A DNA stretch of 64,000 bases, from NCBI GenBank assembly GCA_963841455.1, contig CAWJCU010000014.1, positions 25,001 through 89,000 of the forward strand. Reading direction: 5' to 3'. Position 1 is the first letter of the stretch. Each line of letters opens with the position of its first letter. Both the position numbers and the translations under genes were made by a program. This stretch comes from JAWVFM01 sp963841455. Its GTDB lineage: Bacteria; Actinomycetota; Thermoleophilia; Solirubrobacterales; 70-9. Below are positions 53,563 through 63,142 of the stretch, one piece after another. Under the pieces are notes generated by a model. That model was not told the DNA's origin and searched no databases. It saw nothing but the letters and a program-made list of their open reading frames with translations.

Positions 53563-55909
53563 ATGGAAGACGCCGCGAACAAGGACGCGGGCGCCCGGGC
53601 AGCGGGCGAGGGGTCGGCTCGTGCCACGCGCGAGTTGCAGGCGGACCTGCGGAATCGCATCGCGGAGGTCCGGGCGACGCTTGCCTCTGAGCTCGGGGCG
53701 GTCGCCGCCGAGCTCGAGCGCGACGAGCAGCGCGCGCGCGGCGAGCTCGAGAGCCGCCTCGTGACGCTCGCCGAGCGGCGGCTCACGGAGGCCGCCGCCG
53801 AGCTGGAGCGCGTGGCCACCACCGGCGCCGAGGAGCTCAGCCGCCAGCTCGCCGAGCGTGCGGCGGCGTGGCAGGAGGGCTTCGGCGCGGAGGTCGAGGC
53901 TCGGATGACCAGGCACGCCGAGGAGGCCTCGCGCGCGATCTCGGCGCCGCTCGAAGCGCGGATAGAAGCGGGGCGCGACGAGCTCGACGTGCGCGTCAAG
54001 GCCGCCGAGGAACGGCTCCGCGCGGCGAGCGCGGGTCAGCTCTCGACCGAGGTCGAGCGTATGCGCGCTTCGCTCGTGGAGGAGCTCGGGGTTCGGATCG
54101 CGGGTGCGCGAGCCGAGCTCGAGGAGGAGCTCGGCCGCCGGGCAAAGGGACTCAGCGAGGTGATCGAGGGCGCCACGGCGCCGCTCGAGGAGGCGATCGA
54201 GCGGCAGATCGCCGAGGGGATGTCTGGGCTTGAGGCGCGCACCCACGAGCTCGCGGGCTCGCTCGGCGCCAGGATCGACGGAAAGCTCGTCGAGCTCGAG
54301 CGCGACCTGTCGAACTCCTCGGCGCAGGGTCTGGCCGCCGTCGAGGAGCGGCTCGAGGCGAAGCTCGAGGCTGCAAGAGCCGACATCGACGAGCGGGCGA
54401 GCGAGGCCCGCGGCCTTCTCGCCGAGAATCGGACGACGCTCGAGGCGAAGATGAGCTCACGGCTGGAGGAGGCAGCGGGGGCGATCGAGGCGATGCGCAG
54501 CTCCATTCCCGAGCGGCTCGATACCGAGCTGGCCGCGGCCGAGGAGCGGCTCAGCGCTCGCCTTGCCGGCCGGGTCGCCGAGATCGAGCTGAGGCTCGAC
54601 CAGCAGGTCGCCACGCTCTCGACGACCGCCGTCACCGAGGCGCGCTCGCTCGAGACCGCGCGTCTCCAGGGAGGCTGACGCGCACCTCGAGCGGCGGGTG
54701 AGGGACGCCTCGGAGCGTCTCGAGCGGGAGATCGAAAGCCGTATGGGGAAGCTCGCGGAAAGCGTTGAACGCGAGTCCAGGGCGAGCGTCGCCAGAGCGA
54801 TCGAGGAAATCGACGGACGCACGGCTCGGCGCGTAGCCGACGGTATCGGCGAGATTTCGAACCAGGTTCGACGCTCTCGGCTCGGACCTTGGCGAGCGCG
54901 TCGAAGCGAGGGTCCGAGACGGCTTGGCGGGAGCGGCCAGAGAGCTCGAGACGCGCGCCGACTCCCGCCTCGCGGAAGCCGAGAGCCGGCTGCGGCTGGA
55001 GGCGGAGGCGCGGGCGCGCGAGGCCGAACAGCGGGCGCGGGCCGCGGCCGGGAATCAGGTGCGAGCGGCGGAGGAAACCGTGGCTGCTGTAGAGGAGCGG
55101 CTCTCGAAACGGCTCTCGGATGAGACGGATCGCTTGCGAGCGACGATTCGGGAGACGACCGGCGCCGAGCTCGAGCGCGCCGTCGCAAGGCTGGAGGCCG
55201 AGATTGCGGAGGCGGCCGCAGGCCGCTCGGGCCTCCGTGACCGAGCGGCTGCTCGCCGAGCTCGACAGCCGAATCGGCGCCGCCGCCGAGGAGCTGCGCT
55301 CGACGGGCGAGGCGCGGATCGCTCGGGGCCTCGAGGAGCTGCGAAGGGAGACCGCCGTCGCGCTCGGAGCCGTCTACACCGCCGCCAACGACGCTGCCAG
55401 GCGAATCGAGCGATCCGGGTCGGCCGCGACGGATCGCGCCCTCGAGGCGGCAAGGCGGATCGAGCGGCAGTCGAAGAAGCTCCGTCGACGGGCCCGCCGA
55501 CACGAGCTCCGACTGGTCCGTCGCGAGCGCTCCCGCCGCTCCCGAGCGGCGCTCGAGAAGCTTGAGGTCCGGGCCACGGAGGTGACGGCTCGACTCGACG
55601 CTGTGGTCGCGTCGGCCCAGGGGGAGGTCGAACGGGGTGCGGCGGAGGCGGACCAGCGGATCCTCGACGCCCTTGCCGGCGTCGGGAGCTCGCTCCAGGC
55701 CGCCCGGGCCGCCGAGGCGCGAGCACTCGATAGCGAGCGGCGGATCGGGGTGATCGAGCGGCGGATCGAGGAGATCGTCCGAACCCTCGGGACGACGATC
55801 GGCTGGGACGAGCGACTCGGCGAGGCGACGCCGCGCCGAGGAGGCGGCCGCGGCCCGTATCGCCGAGGCCGAGCGTCGCCTCCGCGGCCTACTGGAGGAC
55901 GCTGAATAA
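53563..55909 (+). CDS. Very long coiled-coil protein 2, about four frame breaks
   Basis: ATG 53563, TAA 55907-55909. Fragments join across breaks near 54680, 54880, 55220 and 55840. The last restores AEEAAAARIAEAERRLRGLLEDAE before the TAA. About 780 residues of charged amphipathic helix (for example SELGAVAAELERDEQRARGE), no signal peptide. C-terminal RRARRHELRLVRRERSRR links it to coiled-coil 1 at 39824. Its position mirrors that gene at the other end of the surface block. Its stop codon starts copy B of the dispersed hairpin repeat. Function unknown. Confidence 0.68.
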
Positions 55910-55966
55910 CTTGCGGGCGCCTTCGGCGCCCTTACACGCTTCTTTCGGGGCAAAGCCCCTCACCGG
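55907..55966 (+). repeat. Dispersed two-hairpin element, copy B
   Basis: Begins at the TAA of coiled-coil 2. GGGCGCC-TTC-GGCGCCC, CTTACACGCTTCTTTC, GGGGC-AAA-GCCCC, TCACCGG. It matches copy A at 30071-30131 in spacer and ends, with paired changes in the stems. Probably acts as a terminator between coiled-coil 2 and dnaE. Confidence 0.65.
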
Positions 55967-56030
55967 AATACCTTGCAGCTTGCGGCAAGCCTCGAATTGG
56001 CATCTGCCTCGATTGCGATGATGGCCCTTC

Positions 56031-59000
56031 GTGAGCGACTCGTCGGCCGTCCACCTCCACGTTCACAGCGAGTACTCGCTGCTCGACGGCGCCTGCAAGA
56101 TCGAACGGCTCGCGCAGCGGGCCGCCGAGCTCGGGATGCCCGCCCTCGGGCTCACCGACCACGGCGTCATGAACGGGGCGGTCGAGCACTACAAGTCCTG
56201 CCGCAAGGCGGGCATCAAGCCGATCCTCGGGATCGAGGCCTATTTCGTCGACGACAGGCGCGCCGCCGCGAGCCCGGGCAACCGGGTGAAGCCGAACCAC
56301 CTCACGCTCCTGGCGGCAAGCGACGCCGGCTTCCGGAACCTCGTCGAACTGAGCTCAACCGGCTTCCTCGAGGGCTTCTCGCGCGGGAAGGCGAACGTCG
56401 ACCTCGAGCTCCTCGACCGCCACTCCGAGGGCGTCATCGCCCTCACCGGCTGCCTTCAGTCGCGCTTCTGCCGCAACCTGGTGGAGGAGCGCCCGCGCGA
56501 CGCGCGGGCCCACGTGGACGACCTCGTCAACGTGTTCGGCGCCGAGGACGTCTACTTCGAGATTCAGGCCAACGGGGTGCCCGACCAGGACCGGGCGAAC
56601 GAGGGGATCGTGCGCACGGCTCGCGAGCTGGGACGCCCGCTCGTTGCGACCGGCGACGTCCATTACCTGCGGCGCGAGGACTTCGACCACCACGCCGCGC
56701 TGCTCTGCGTGCAGACGAAGTCCACGCTCGAGCAGCCGAAGATGCGGTTCGACACCAACGAGTTCTTCCTCAAGAGCCCGGCCGAGCTGGCCGACTCGTT
56801 CTCTGCTTGGCCGGAGTCCGTGCCGAACACCCTCGAGGTCGCGGAGCGGTGCGAGGTCGAGCTCGAGCTCGGCAAGCTGCTCCTCCCTCGCTTCCCGACC
56901 CCGGGCGGCGAGGACCCGCGCGACATGCTTCACCGCCTCGCCGGCGAGGGCCTGCGCCGCCGCTACGGCGACCCGCCCCCCGCGGCGGCCCTCGAGCGCC
57001 TCGACTTCGAGCTCGGCGTTATCGCCGAGATGGGGTTCGACTCCTACTTCCTGATCGTGTGGGACTTCGTCCGCTTCGCGAAGGAGAGCGGCATCGCCGT
57101 GGGCCCCGGCCGTGGATCGGCCGCTGGGTCCATCGTCGCCTACTCGCTCGCCATCACCGACGTCGACCCCCTGGCCAACGATCTCCTTTTCGAGCGGTTC
57201 CTCAACCCCGCGCGCAAGTCGATGCCCGACATCGACATCGACTTCTCGGTCCGCGGGCGCGAGCGCGTGATCCGTTACGTGGCGGAGAAGTACGGCCGCG
57301 AGTCGGTTGCCCAGATCATCACTTTCGGCAAGATGGCGCCCCGCGCCGCCACCCGCGACGCCGCGAGGGTCCTCGGGTTCGACTACGCCACCGGTGACCG
57401 CGTCGCCAAGCTCATCCCGGAACCCGTGATGGGCCGCAGCCCGAGCTTCGACGAGTGTATGAAGCCCAGTCAGGAGCTGCGGAAGGCCTACGAATCCGAT
57501 GCGGACGCGCGCAAGATCGTCGACACGGCGCGCGGCCTCGAGGGCATCGTCCGCAACAACTCCATCCACGCCGCCGCGGTCGTGATCTCGGACCGCCCGC
57601 TGCACCAGATCGTCCCGCTGCAGCTCGCCGAGGACCGCGCCGCCGGGCCGTCGAACGGAGCCAACGGCCGCCCCGAGCGGACCTACAAGATCGTCACGCA
57701 GTACTCGATGGGCCCGATCGAGGAGATCGGCCTGCTGAAGATGGACTTCCTGGGCCTCCGCAACCTCGACGTGATCGAGGACGCGGTCGACATCATCCGC
57801 CGCTCGCGGGGGATCGAGGTCGACATGGAGACGATCCCGCTCGACGACACGAAGACCTACGAGATGCTCGCCCGCGGCGAATCGATCGGCGTCTTCCAGC
57901 TCGAGTCGGACGGGATGCGCGACGCGCTCCGCAAGGTCCGCCCCACGGAGTTCAACGACATCGCCGCCCTCAACGCGCTCTACAGGCCGGGCGCGATGCG
58001 CTTCATCGACGACTACGCGCGCGGCAAGGCCGACCCGTCGTCGGTGCGCTACCCCGACCCGCGCCTGCGTGAGATCGCCGAGTCGACCTACGGCTGCTGC
58101 ATCTACCAGGAGCAGCTGATGGAGATCGCCAAGCGCATGGCGGGCTTCTCCGGCGCCGAGGCCGACGACCTGCGCAAGGCCGTGGGCAAGAAGAAGCGCG
58201 ACCTGATGGCGACGATGAAGGAGAAGTTCCTCGCCGGCATGGCGGCGTCGGGGACCGAGCCCAGGGTCGCTCAGGACCTGTGGTCGCTGATGACCGCCGC
58301 CGCCGACTACAGCTTCAACAAGTCCCACGCCGCCTGCTACGGGCTGATCAGCTACCGCACCGCGTACCTCCGCGCGAACTACCCGGCCGAGTACATGGCG
58401 GCGCTGATCTCGTCGGTGATGTCGACGAAGGACAAGGTGCCGTTCTTCGTCAGCCGCTGCCACGAGCTCGGCATCGAGGTCCTGCCGCCGGACGTCAACT
58501 CCTCCGAGCACGGGTTCTCGGTCGCCGGCAACCGGATCCGGTTCGGGCTCGACGCCGTCAAGAACGTGGGCCACGCCGCCGTCGAGTCCATCCTTCGCGC
58601 GCGCGCCGAGGACGGCGACTTCAAGTCGATCTGGGACTTCTGCGAGCGGGTCGACGCGCGGGCGGTCAACAAGCGGGCGACGGAGTGCCTGGTGAAGTGC
58701 GGCGCGCTCGACTCCACCGGCGACTCGCGAAGCGGGATGCTCGGCGTGTTGCCCGCCGCACTCGGCTTCGGGCAGCGAACGCAGGAGGACGCGCTCCGCG
58801 GGCAGGGCTCGATCTTCGACCTCGGGGCGTCGGCGTCGGCACCGTCGGCGCCGACGCACCCCCCGGTGCCGCAGGAGGAGTTCGAGCAGAGCGAGCTGCT
58901 GCGGCTGGAGAAGGAGACGCTCGGGACGTTCGTCTCGGCGCACCCGCTCGCGGAGGTCCGCGACCAGCTCCGCAGCCCGCGTCGACTGCCCCCTCGGCGA

Positions 59001-59517
59001 GGTGGCGGCGAAGCCCGACGGCACGTGGCTGCGGGTCGGCGGCATCGTCACGGCGGCGAAGAAGGTGCGCACCCGCGGCGGCGCCCACATCATGTTCGCG
59101 ACGCTCGACGATCTCGACGGGTCGGTGGAGCTCTTCGTCCGTGACGTCGGCAGCGAGGCGGCCGAGGCGATCGAGGTCGATCGGGTGGTCCTCGTCCGGG
59201 GCCGCGTGGACCATAAGGAGCCCGGGCAGACGAGCCTCGTCGTCGCCGAGGCCGAGACGTTCGAGCCGACCGCGGAGCACTCCTCGCCCCAGGCGGTCGT
59301 GATCCGCCTCGACGCGACGCGCCTCGACGCCAGCCTCCTCAGCGACCTGAAGGCCGTCTTCGAGGTCTTCCCCGGAGAGAGCGAGGTGCTGCTCGAGATG
59401 GACACGCGGGAGGGCGTCCGGCGTCTTCGGTTCGGGTCGGGCTACCGGATCAATCCCTCACCGGCCCTCCACGCCGAGCTCGACCAGCTGCTCGGCACAC
59501 ACGCGATCGCGGCGTAG
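56031..59517 (+). CDS. dnaE: DNA polymerase III alpha subunit, one frame break at 58976-58978
   Basis: GTG 56031. PHP domain (HLHVHSEYSLLDG, LTDHGVMNGA), polymerase core (GPGRGSAAGSIVAYSL and the catalytic PDIDIDFSVRGRERV), thumb and fingers (IYQEQLMEIAKRMAGFSG, YSFNKSHAACYGLISY), helix-hairpin-helix (IRFGLDAVKNVG). After removal of one C at 58976-58978 comes the OB domain (LGEVAAKPDGTWLRVGGIV, MFATLDDLDGSVELFV). About 1161 aa, the normal size. The replicative polymerase is essential, so the break is almost certainly an assembly error. Confidence 0.95.
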
Positions 59518-59527
59518 ACTTCCCCTC

Positions 59528-59933
59528 GTGGCGATCCAGCAGCGCGGAGGCTCGGAGACACGAGTCGGCGAGTGCCGTCAGTGCCGGACCTTCTGCGACA
59601 AGCTGGTCGAGCCGCGCGGGTGCCTCGAGCTGCGCTGCCGCTATCTCTACAGCTACCACGACCCGATCAACGGGGGCCACTACATGGGCTGCCTCCGAAA
59701 GGTCTTCCGGGCCGAGATCGACGTCGACATGTTCGAGGCCGCCGAGCTCACGGGTGGCTTCGGCGGCATCAAGATGACCGGCGAGCCCCTCCCGCAATGC
59801 CAGTTCCGCGTCGAGCCGAGCTTCGAGGGCGACGGGGACGGGCCACAGCTGCGTCAACCCGCGCTTCTTCGACTGTACGGACGCCGGGCCCGAGGGCCTG
59901 CGCGCCTTCGACCTGCGCGACGCGCTGGCCTAG
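59528..59933 (+). CDS. Small Cys-rich protein, one frame break near 59850
   Basis: GTG 59528, 10 bp after dnaE. About 134 aa with ten Cys: CRQCRTFC, PRGCLELRCRYLYSY, YMGCLRKVF, PQCQF, and after the break SCVNPRFFDCTDAG. The spacing suggests a zinc ribbon or Fe-S cluster protein. Correcting a one-base change near 59850 gives the C-terminus ending RAFDLRDALA at the TAG of 59931-59933. No family recognised; its placement after dnaE may be conserved in relatives. Confidence 0.6.
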
Positions 59934-60595
59934 GGCGAAAAGCGATAGCCGACGCCCCGGACCGTCTCGAAGCGGTTGGCGCCGAGCTTCTTCCGCAGGT
60001 AGCCGACGTAGACGTCGACGACGTTCGAGCCGGGGTCGTAGCCGTAGCCCCAGACGTGCGCGAGGAGCTGCTCGCGGCTCATCACCTGGTCGGGGTGCCG
60101 GAGGAAGGCCTTCAGGAGCTCGAACTCGCGCGCGCTCAGCTCGACGGAGCTGCCGTCGGCGGTCACCCATCGCGTCCGCTCGTCGAGCGAGATTCCGCCC
60201 ACGTTCAGCGTCTCGTCGCCGCCGTCCCCGGCGGCCTGGCCGCGGAGCCGCAGCCTGATCCGCGCCAGCAGCTCCTCGAAGTGGAAGGGCTTGCCGAGGT
60301 AGTCGTCGGCGCCCGCCTCGAGCCCGGCCACGCGGTCGCGGGCCTCGTCTCTCGCGGTGAGAATGATGACGGGCAGCCGCTGCCCGGAGCCGCGGACGTC
60401 GCGCAGCACCTCGATGCCGTCGCGCCCGGGGAGGCCGAGGTCGAGGATGACGAGGTCGAAGTCGTCGTCGCGGGCGAGGGCCGAGCCGGCGATCCCGTTC
60501 GCGGCCACCGTCGTCGTGTGGCCCGCGGCGCGCAGGCCCTTCTCGAGGAAGGCCGCCAGCCGGACCTCGTCCTCGACGATGAGGATTCGGCTCAC
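59930..60595 (-). CDS. OmpR/PhoB-family response regulator
   Basis: 221 aa, GTG start overlapping the kinase stop (GTGA). Receiver domain: acidic pair in LIVEDEVRLA, phospho-acceptor Asp in LVILDLGLPGRDG, Thr/Lys in LTARDE and GKPFHFEEL. Winged-helix output domain: SAREFELLKAFLRHPDQVMSREQLLAHVWG, VDVYVGYLRKKL, VRGVGYRF. It probably binds the 11-bp repeats upstream of its own operon (62654-62715). Confidence 0.95.
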   Translation of the reverse strand: MSRILIVEDEVRLAAFLEKGLRAAGHTTTVAANGIAGSALARDDDFDLVILDLGLPGRDGIEVLRDVRGSGQRLPVIILTARDEARDRVAGLEAGADDYLGKPFHFEELLARIRLRLRGQAAGDGGDETLNVGGISLDERTRWVTADGSSVELSAREFELLKAFLRHPDQVMSREQLLAHVWGYGYDPGSNVVDVYVGYLRKKLGANRFETVRGVGYRFSP

Positions 60596-62075
60596 GGGCG
60601 GGCGGGCGCGCTCTCCGACTGCTCGGCCGGGATCACGATCGTGAAGGTCGCGCCCTCGCCAACGGCGCTGTCGAGCTCGACCCGGCCGCCGTGGGCCTCG
60701 GCGACGGCACGGACGATCGCGAGGCCGAGCCCCGCGCCGTCGGAGCGATCGCCCCCGGCGAAGCGCTCGAAGATGCGCTCTGCCTCGGCCGGGTGGATGC
60801 CGGGGCCGGAGTCGCGAACCCAGAGCCGCGCCTCGTCGTCGGCGATCTCCGAGCCGACGGCGATCTCGTCGCCCTCCCGAGTTTGGTGAACGGCGTTCTC
60901 GGCGAGGTTCATGACGGCCTGGGTGAGCCGCTGGCGGTCGCCCTGCACGAGCCCGACGCCGGTGCGGTCGAAGCGCCAGTCGCGGTCGCCGAGGCGGCTG
61001 GCCTTTGCGAAGAGGTCGTGGGTCAGAAGGTCGAGGTCGAGGGGCTCCACGCGGAGGAAGTCGGGCCGCGAGGAGCGAGCGAGCACCAGCAGCTCGTCGA
61101 CCAGGCGGCTCATCCGGTCGAGCTCGTCCTCCACGATCGCGATTGCCTCGTGCCTCTCCTGGGGGTCGTCGCCGAGCGTCTCGAGGTGGCCGCGAATGAC
61201 GGTGATCGGGGTTCGCAGCTCGTGGCTGACGTCGGCCATGAACGCACGCTGGCTCGCGAAGGCGATGTCAAGGCGGTCGAGCATCTCGTTGAAGGTCCTG
61301 CCGAGCTGCGCGATCTCGTCCGACCCGCGCACGTTGATGCGGCGCGAGAGGTCGCTTTCCGTGATCGAGCGCGCCGCCCGGGCGAGCGCCTGGAGCGGCG
61401 CGATCGCGCGCCCGGCCGCGAGCCAGATGAAGAGGGAGGCGAGGAGCATGACCACGATCGAGACGCCGATCGCGATGCGGACGGCGCTTTCGACCTCCGC
61501 GCGAGCGGGGCCGAGCAGCGCCCCGGCGACCAGGACGCCGTGGGTCCCCCCGACGCCCTCCACCGGCACGGCCACGTACCTCGCCGGCCCCTCGGATGTG
61601 GAGACCTCGCCGCTCACCGGGACCCGCGCCGAGCCGGCTGCGCCGAGCGCCGCGACGAGGCCGCTGTTTCCCAGGTCGGACATGCGCGCCCGGTAGGCAT
61701 GCCCGTCGATGAAGGCGACGATGGCGCCGTGGTCGAGGGGCGACGGTCCGAGCGAGGTACGAGTTGAAGATCTTCGGCAGGCGTGCCCGCGAACGGGTTG
61801 CCGGTTCGCGGGTCGGTCGGTGAAGAGGAGAGGCGGTTGAAGGCGTCGACCTTGCGCGTCAGCGAGCTCTGGACCTGATCGCCGATCCGCGAAAGGAGGA
61901 CCTGGCGAAGGACGAGGACCGACGCGGCGGTCGAGATGAGGAGGAGCGCGAGGAACGAGAGGAGCACCCGGGTGCGCATCCCCCCGAGCGGCGGAACCCT
62001 GCGCGCGGCCGACCTCGCGGCGGGAGGCGGTGGTGCGGATCGCCGCTCGACCTCTTCGGCGGCGGTTGAAGCCAT
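60592..62075 (-). CDS. Sensor histidine kinase, one frame break near 61750
   Basis: ATG 62075. First membrane helix VLLSFLALLLISTAASVLVL, an extracytoplasmic sensor of about 120 aa split by the frame break (the second part reads MSDLGNSGLVAALGAAG), second helix GVSIVVMLLASLFIWLAAG, a HAMP domain, H-box with the phospho-His in DVSHELRTPITVIRGH, N-box NLAENAVHQT, G-boxes DSGPGI and GAGLGLAIV. Partner of the downstream regulator. Signal unknown; the sensor is not a recognised domain. Confidence 0.9.
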
Positions 62076-62177
62076 CGTCAACCCATCGGCGGGCCGTGGC
62101 GTCGCCGAAAGGGTTTCGCCTCGTGTGCCGGCGAGCACGCGGGAGACTGTAGAGGTGGCCGAGGGTTTGCGAGCCGA

Positions 62178-62597
62178 TCAGGGCCGCTTTGCAGGGGCCG
62201 ACCCGACCTTGGCGGCGAGCGCGCTCACGGCGCTCGCATACTGGATCCCGCCCGGAAGCGAGGGGAGGCTTTGCCCAGCTCGCGGTGGCGCCACGCTGGC
62301 GCCACCGTAGCCACCACCTCCGGCCGGCGATCCGCCGCCTGGAGCGCGCGCCGGCCCGCCGCCGGCTGCGCGGCGCGGTCCCCCCTTCGCCCCTCCGCCC
62401 CGCGGAGCGTGGCCGTGGCGCTCACGGCCTGGGCCCGACGCGTGCGACCCGTGGTAGCCGCCCGGCGCCGTGACGCCGTTCAAGGGGCCCGGTGACCCCG
62501 GCTGCAGGAGGCCGACGTAGACCGCAGCGCAGAGCAGCGCGACGACGACCGCCTGGGCGGCGATCAACCGGTTACGGCTGCTCGTCCACCGGCTCAA
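62178..62597 (-). CDS. Gly/Pro-rich membrane-anchored protein
   Basis: 139 aa, TTG start. A single N-terminal helix (LIAAQAVVVALLCAAVYVGLL) is followed by a low-complexity Gly/Pro/Ala/His region and a small helical C-terminus (PSLPGGIQYASAVSALAAKVG). First gene of the operon with the histidine kinase and regulator, so it may be an accessory sensor or substrate. No family recognised. Confidence 0.5.
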   Translation of the reverse strand: MSRWTSSRNRLIAAQAVVVALLCAAVYVGLLQPGSPGPLNGVTAPGGYHGSHASGPGRERHGHAPRGGGAKGGPRRAAGGGPARAPGGGSPAGGGGYGGASVAPPRAGQSLPSLPGGIQYASAVSALAAKVGSAPAKRP

Positions 62598-62653
62598 GCG
62601 CGCAAAGCCTATGGCTGGGGGCGGGTCACGCCGCCTGAAGGATGGTCGACGTA

Positions 62654-62715
62654 CATGAGATGACCATGAGACAAGGATGAGAGACGCCGCACCTTGCGCC
62701 GAATTTGCATGAGAG
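62654..62715. promoter_or_regulatory. Tandem ATGAGA repeats with 11-bp spacing, candidate response-regulator operator
   Basis: (C/G)ATGAGA at 62654-62660, 62665-62671, 62676-62682, and again at 62709-62715, which is exactly 33 bp on. OmpR/PhoB-family regulators bind such 11-bp direct repeats. The site lies between the two-component operon and the LPFTG gene and could control both. Confidence 0.6.
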
Positions 62716-62796
62716 CGATTCTCATCGTGGCCTCACCTTCCTCTCACGGACCCGTCTTAGTCTGGCAGCCAGTTTCCCTTCTAAGGAGTCGTGTCC

Positions 62797-63142
62797 GTGA
62801 TCAGCAAGTCAGCCATAGTCGTGCGCCGAGCCCTCGTCGTAGCCGCGCTCTGCCTCGCCCTCGTTGCCGCGGTCGCTGCCCGGCTTCGCATCGGCCCAGG
62901 GCTCGAGCCCGACGCAGGATCAGTACACGCCCGTCATCCACCAGCACCAGGGTGGCTCCGGCGGTTCGACCAGTGCTGGCGGAGGCCTCAGCGGTCGCGT
63001 CGGGCCCCTGCCGTTCACCGGCTTTGACGTCCTGTCGATGGCGGCCGTCGCCCTCGCGGTGACGGCCCTCGGCCTCGGCCTGCAGCGCGCCGTCTCGCGC
63101 CGCCCGCACGAGGACGTCGGCGACAGGCGCCCAGCACTCTAG
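62797..63142 (+). CDS. LPFTG-tailed secreted protein, one frame break near 62878
   Basis: GTG 62797 chosen because AAGGAG lies eight bases upstream (GTG 62791 is too close). A signal peptide (RRALVVAALCLALVAAVAA) is in one frame. The mature part is in another: PGFASAQGSSPTQDQYTPVIHQHQ, a Gly/Ser stretch, LPFTGFD, helix VLSMAAVALAVTALGLGL, basic tail. About 115 aa when joined. Same design as the 31295 protein. Predicted sortase substrate; likely under control of the adjacent two-component system. Confidence 0.72.

Noticed and set aside
56355..59405. 1016-codon open frame antisense to dnaE
   Set aside because: Shadow of dnaE; composition is low-complexity and no family pattern is visible.
62590..62640. 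CGCAAAGCC near the start of the Gly/Pro-rich gene as a riboswitch core
   Set aside because: No GNRA hairpin or closing strand at the expected spacing.
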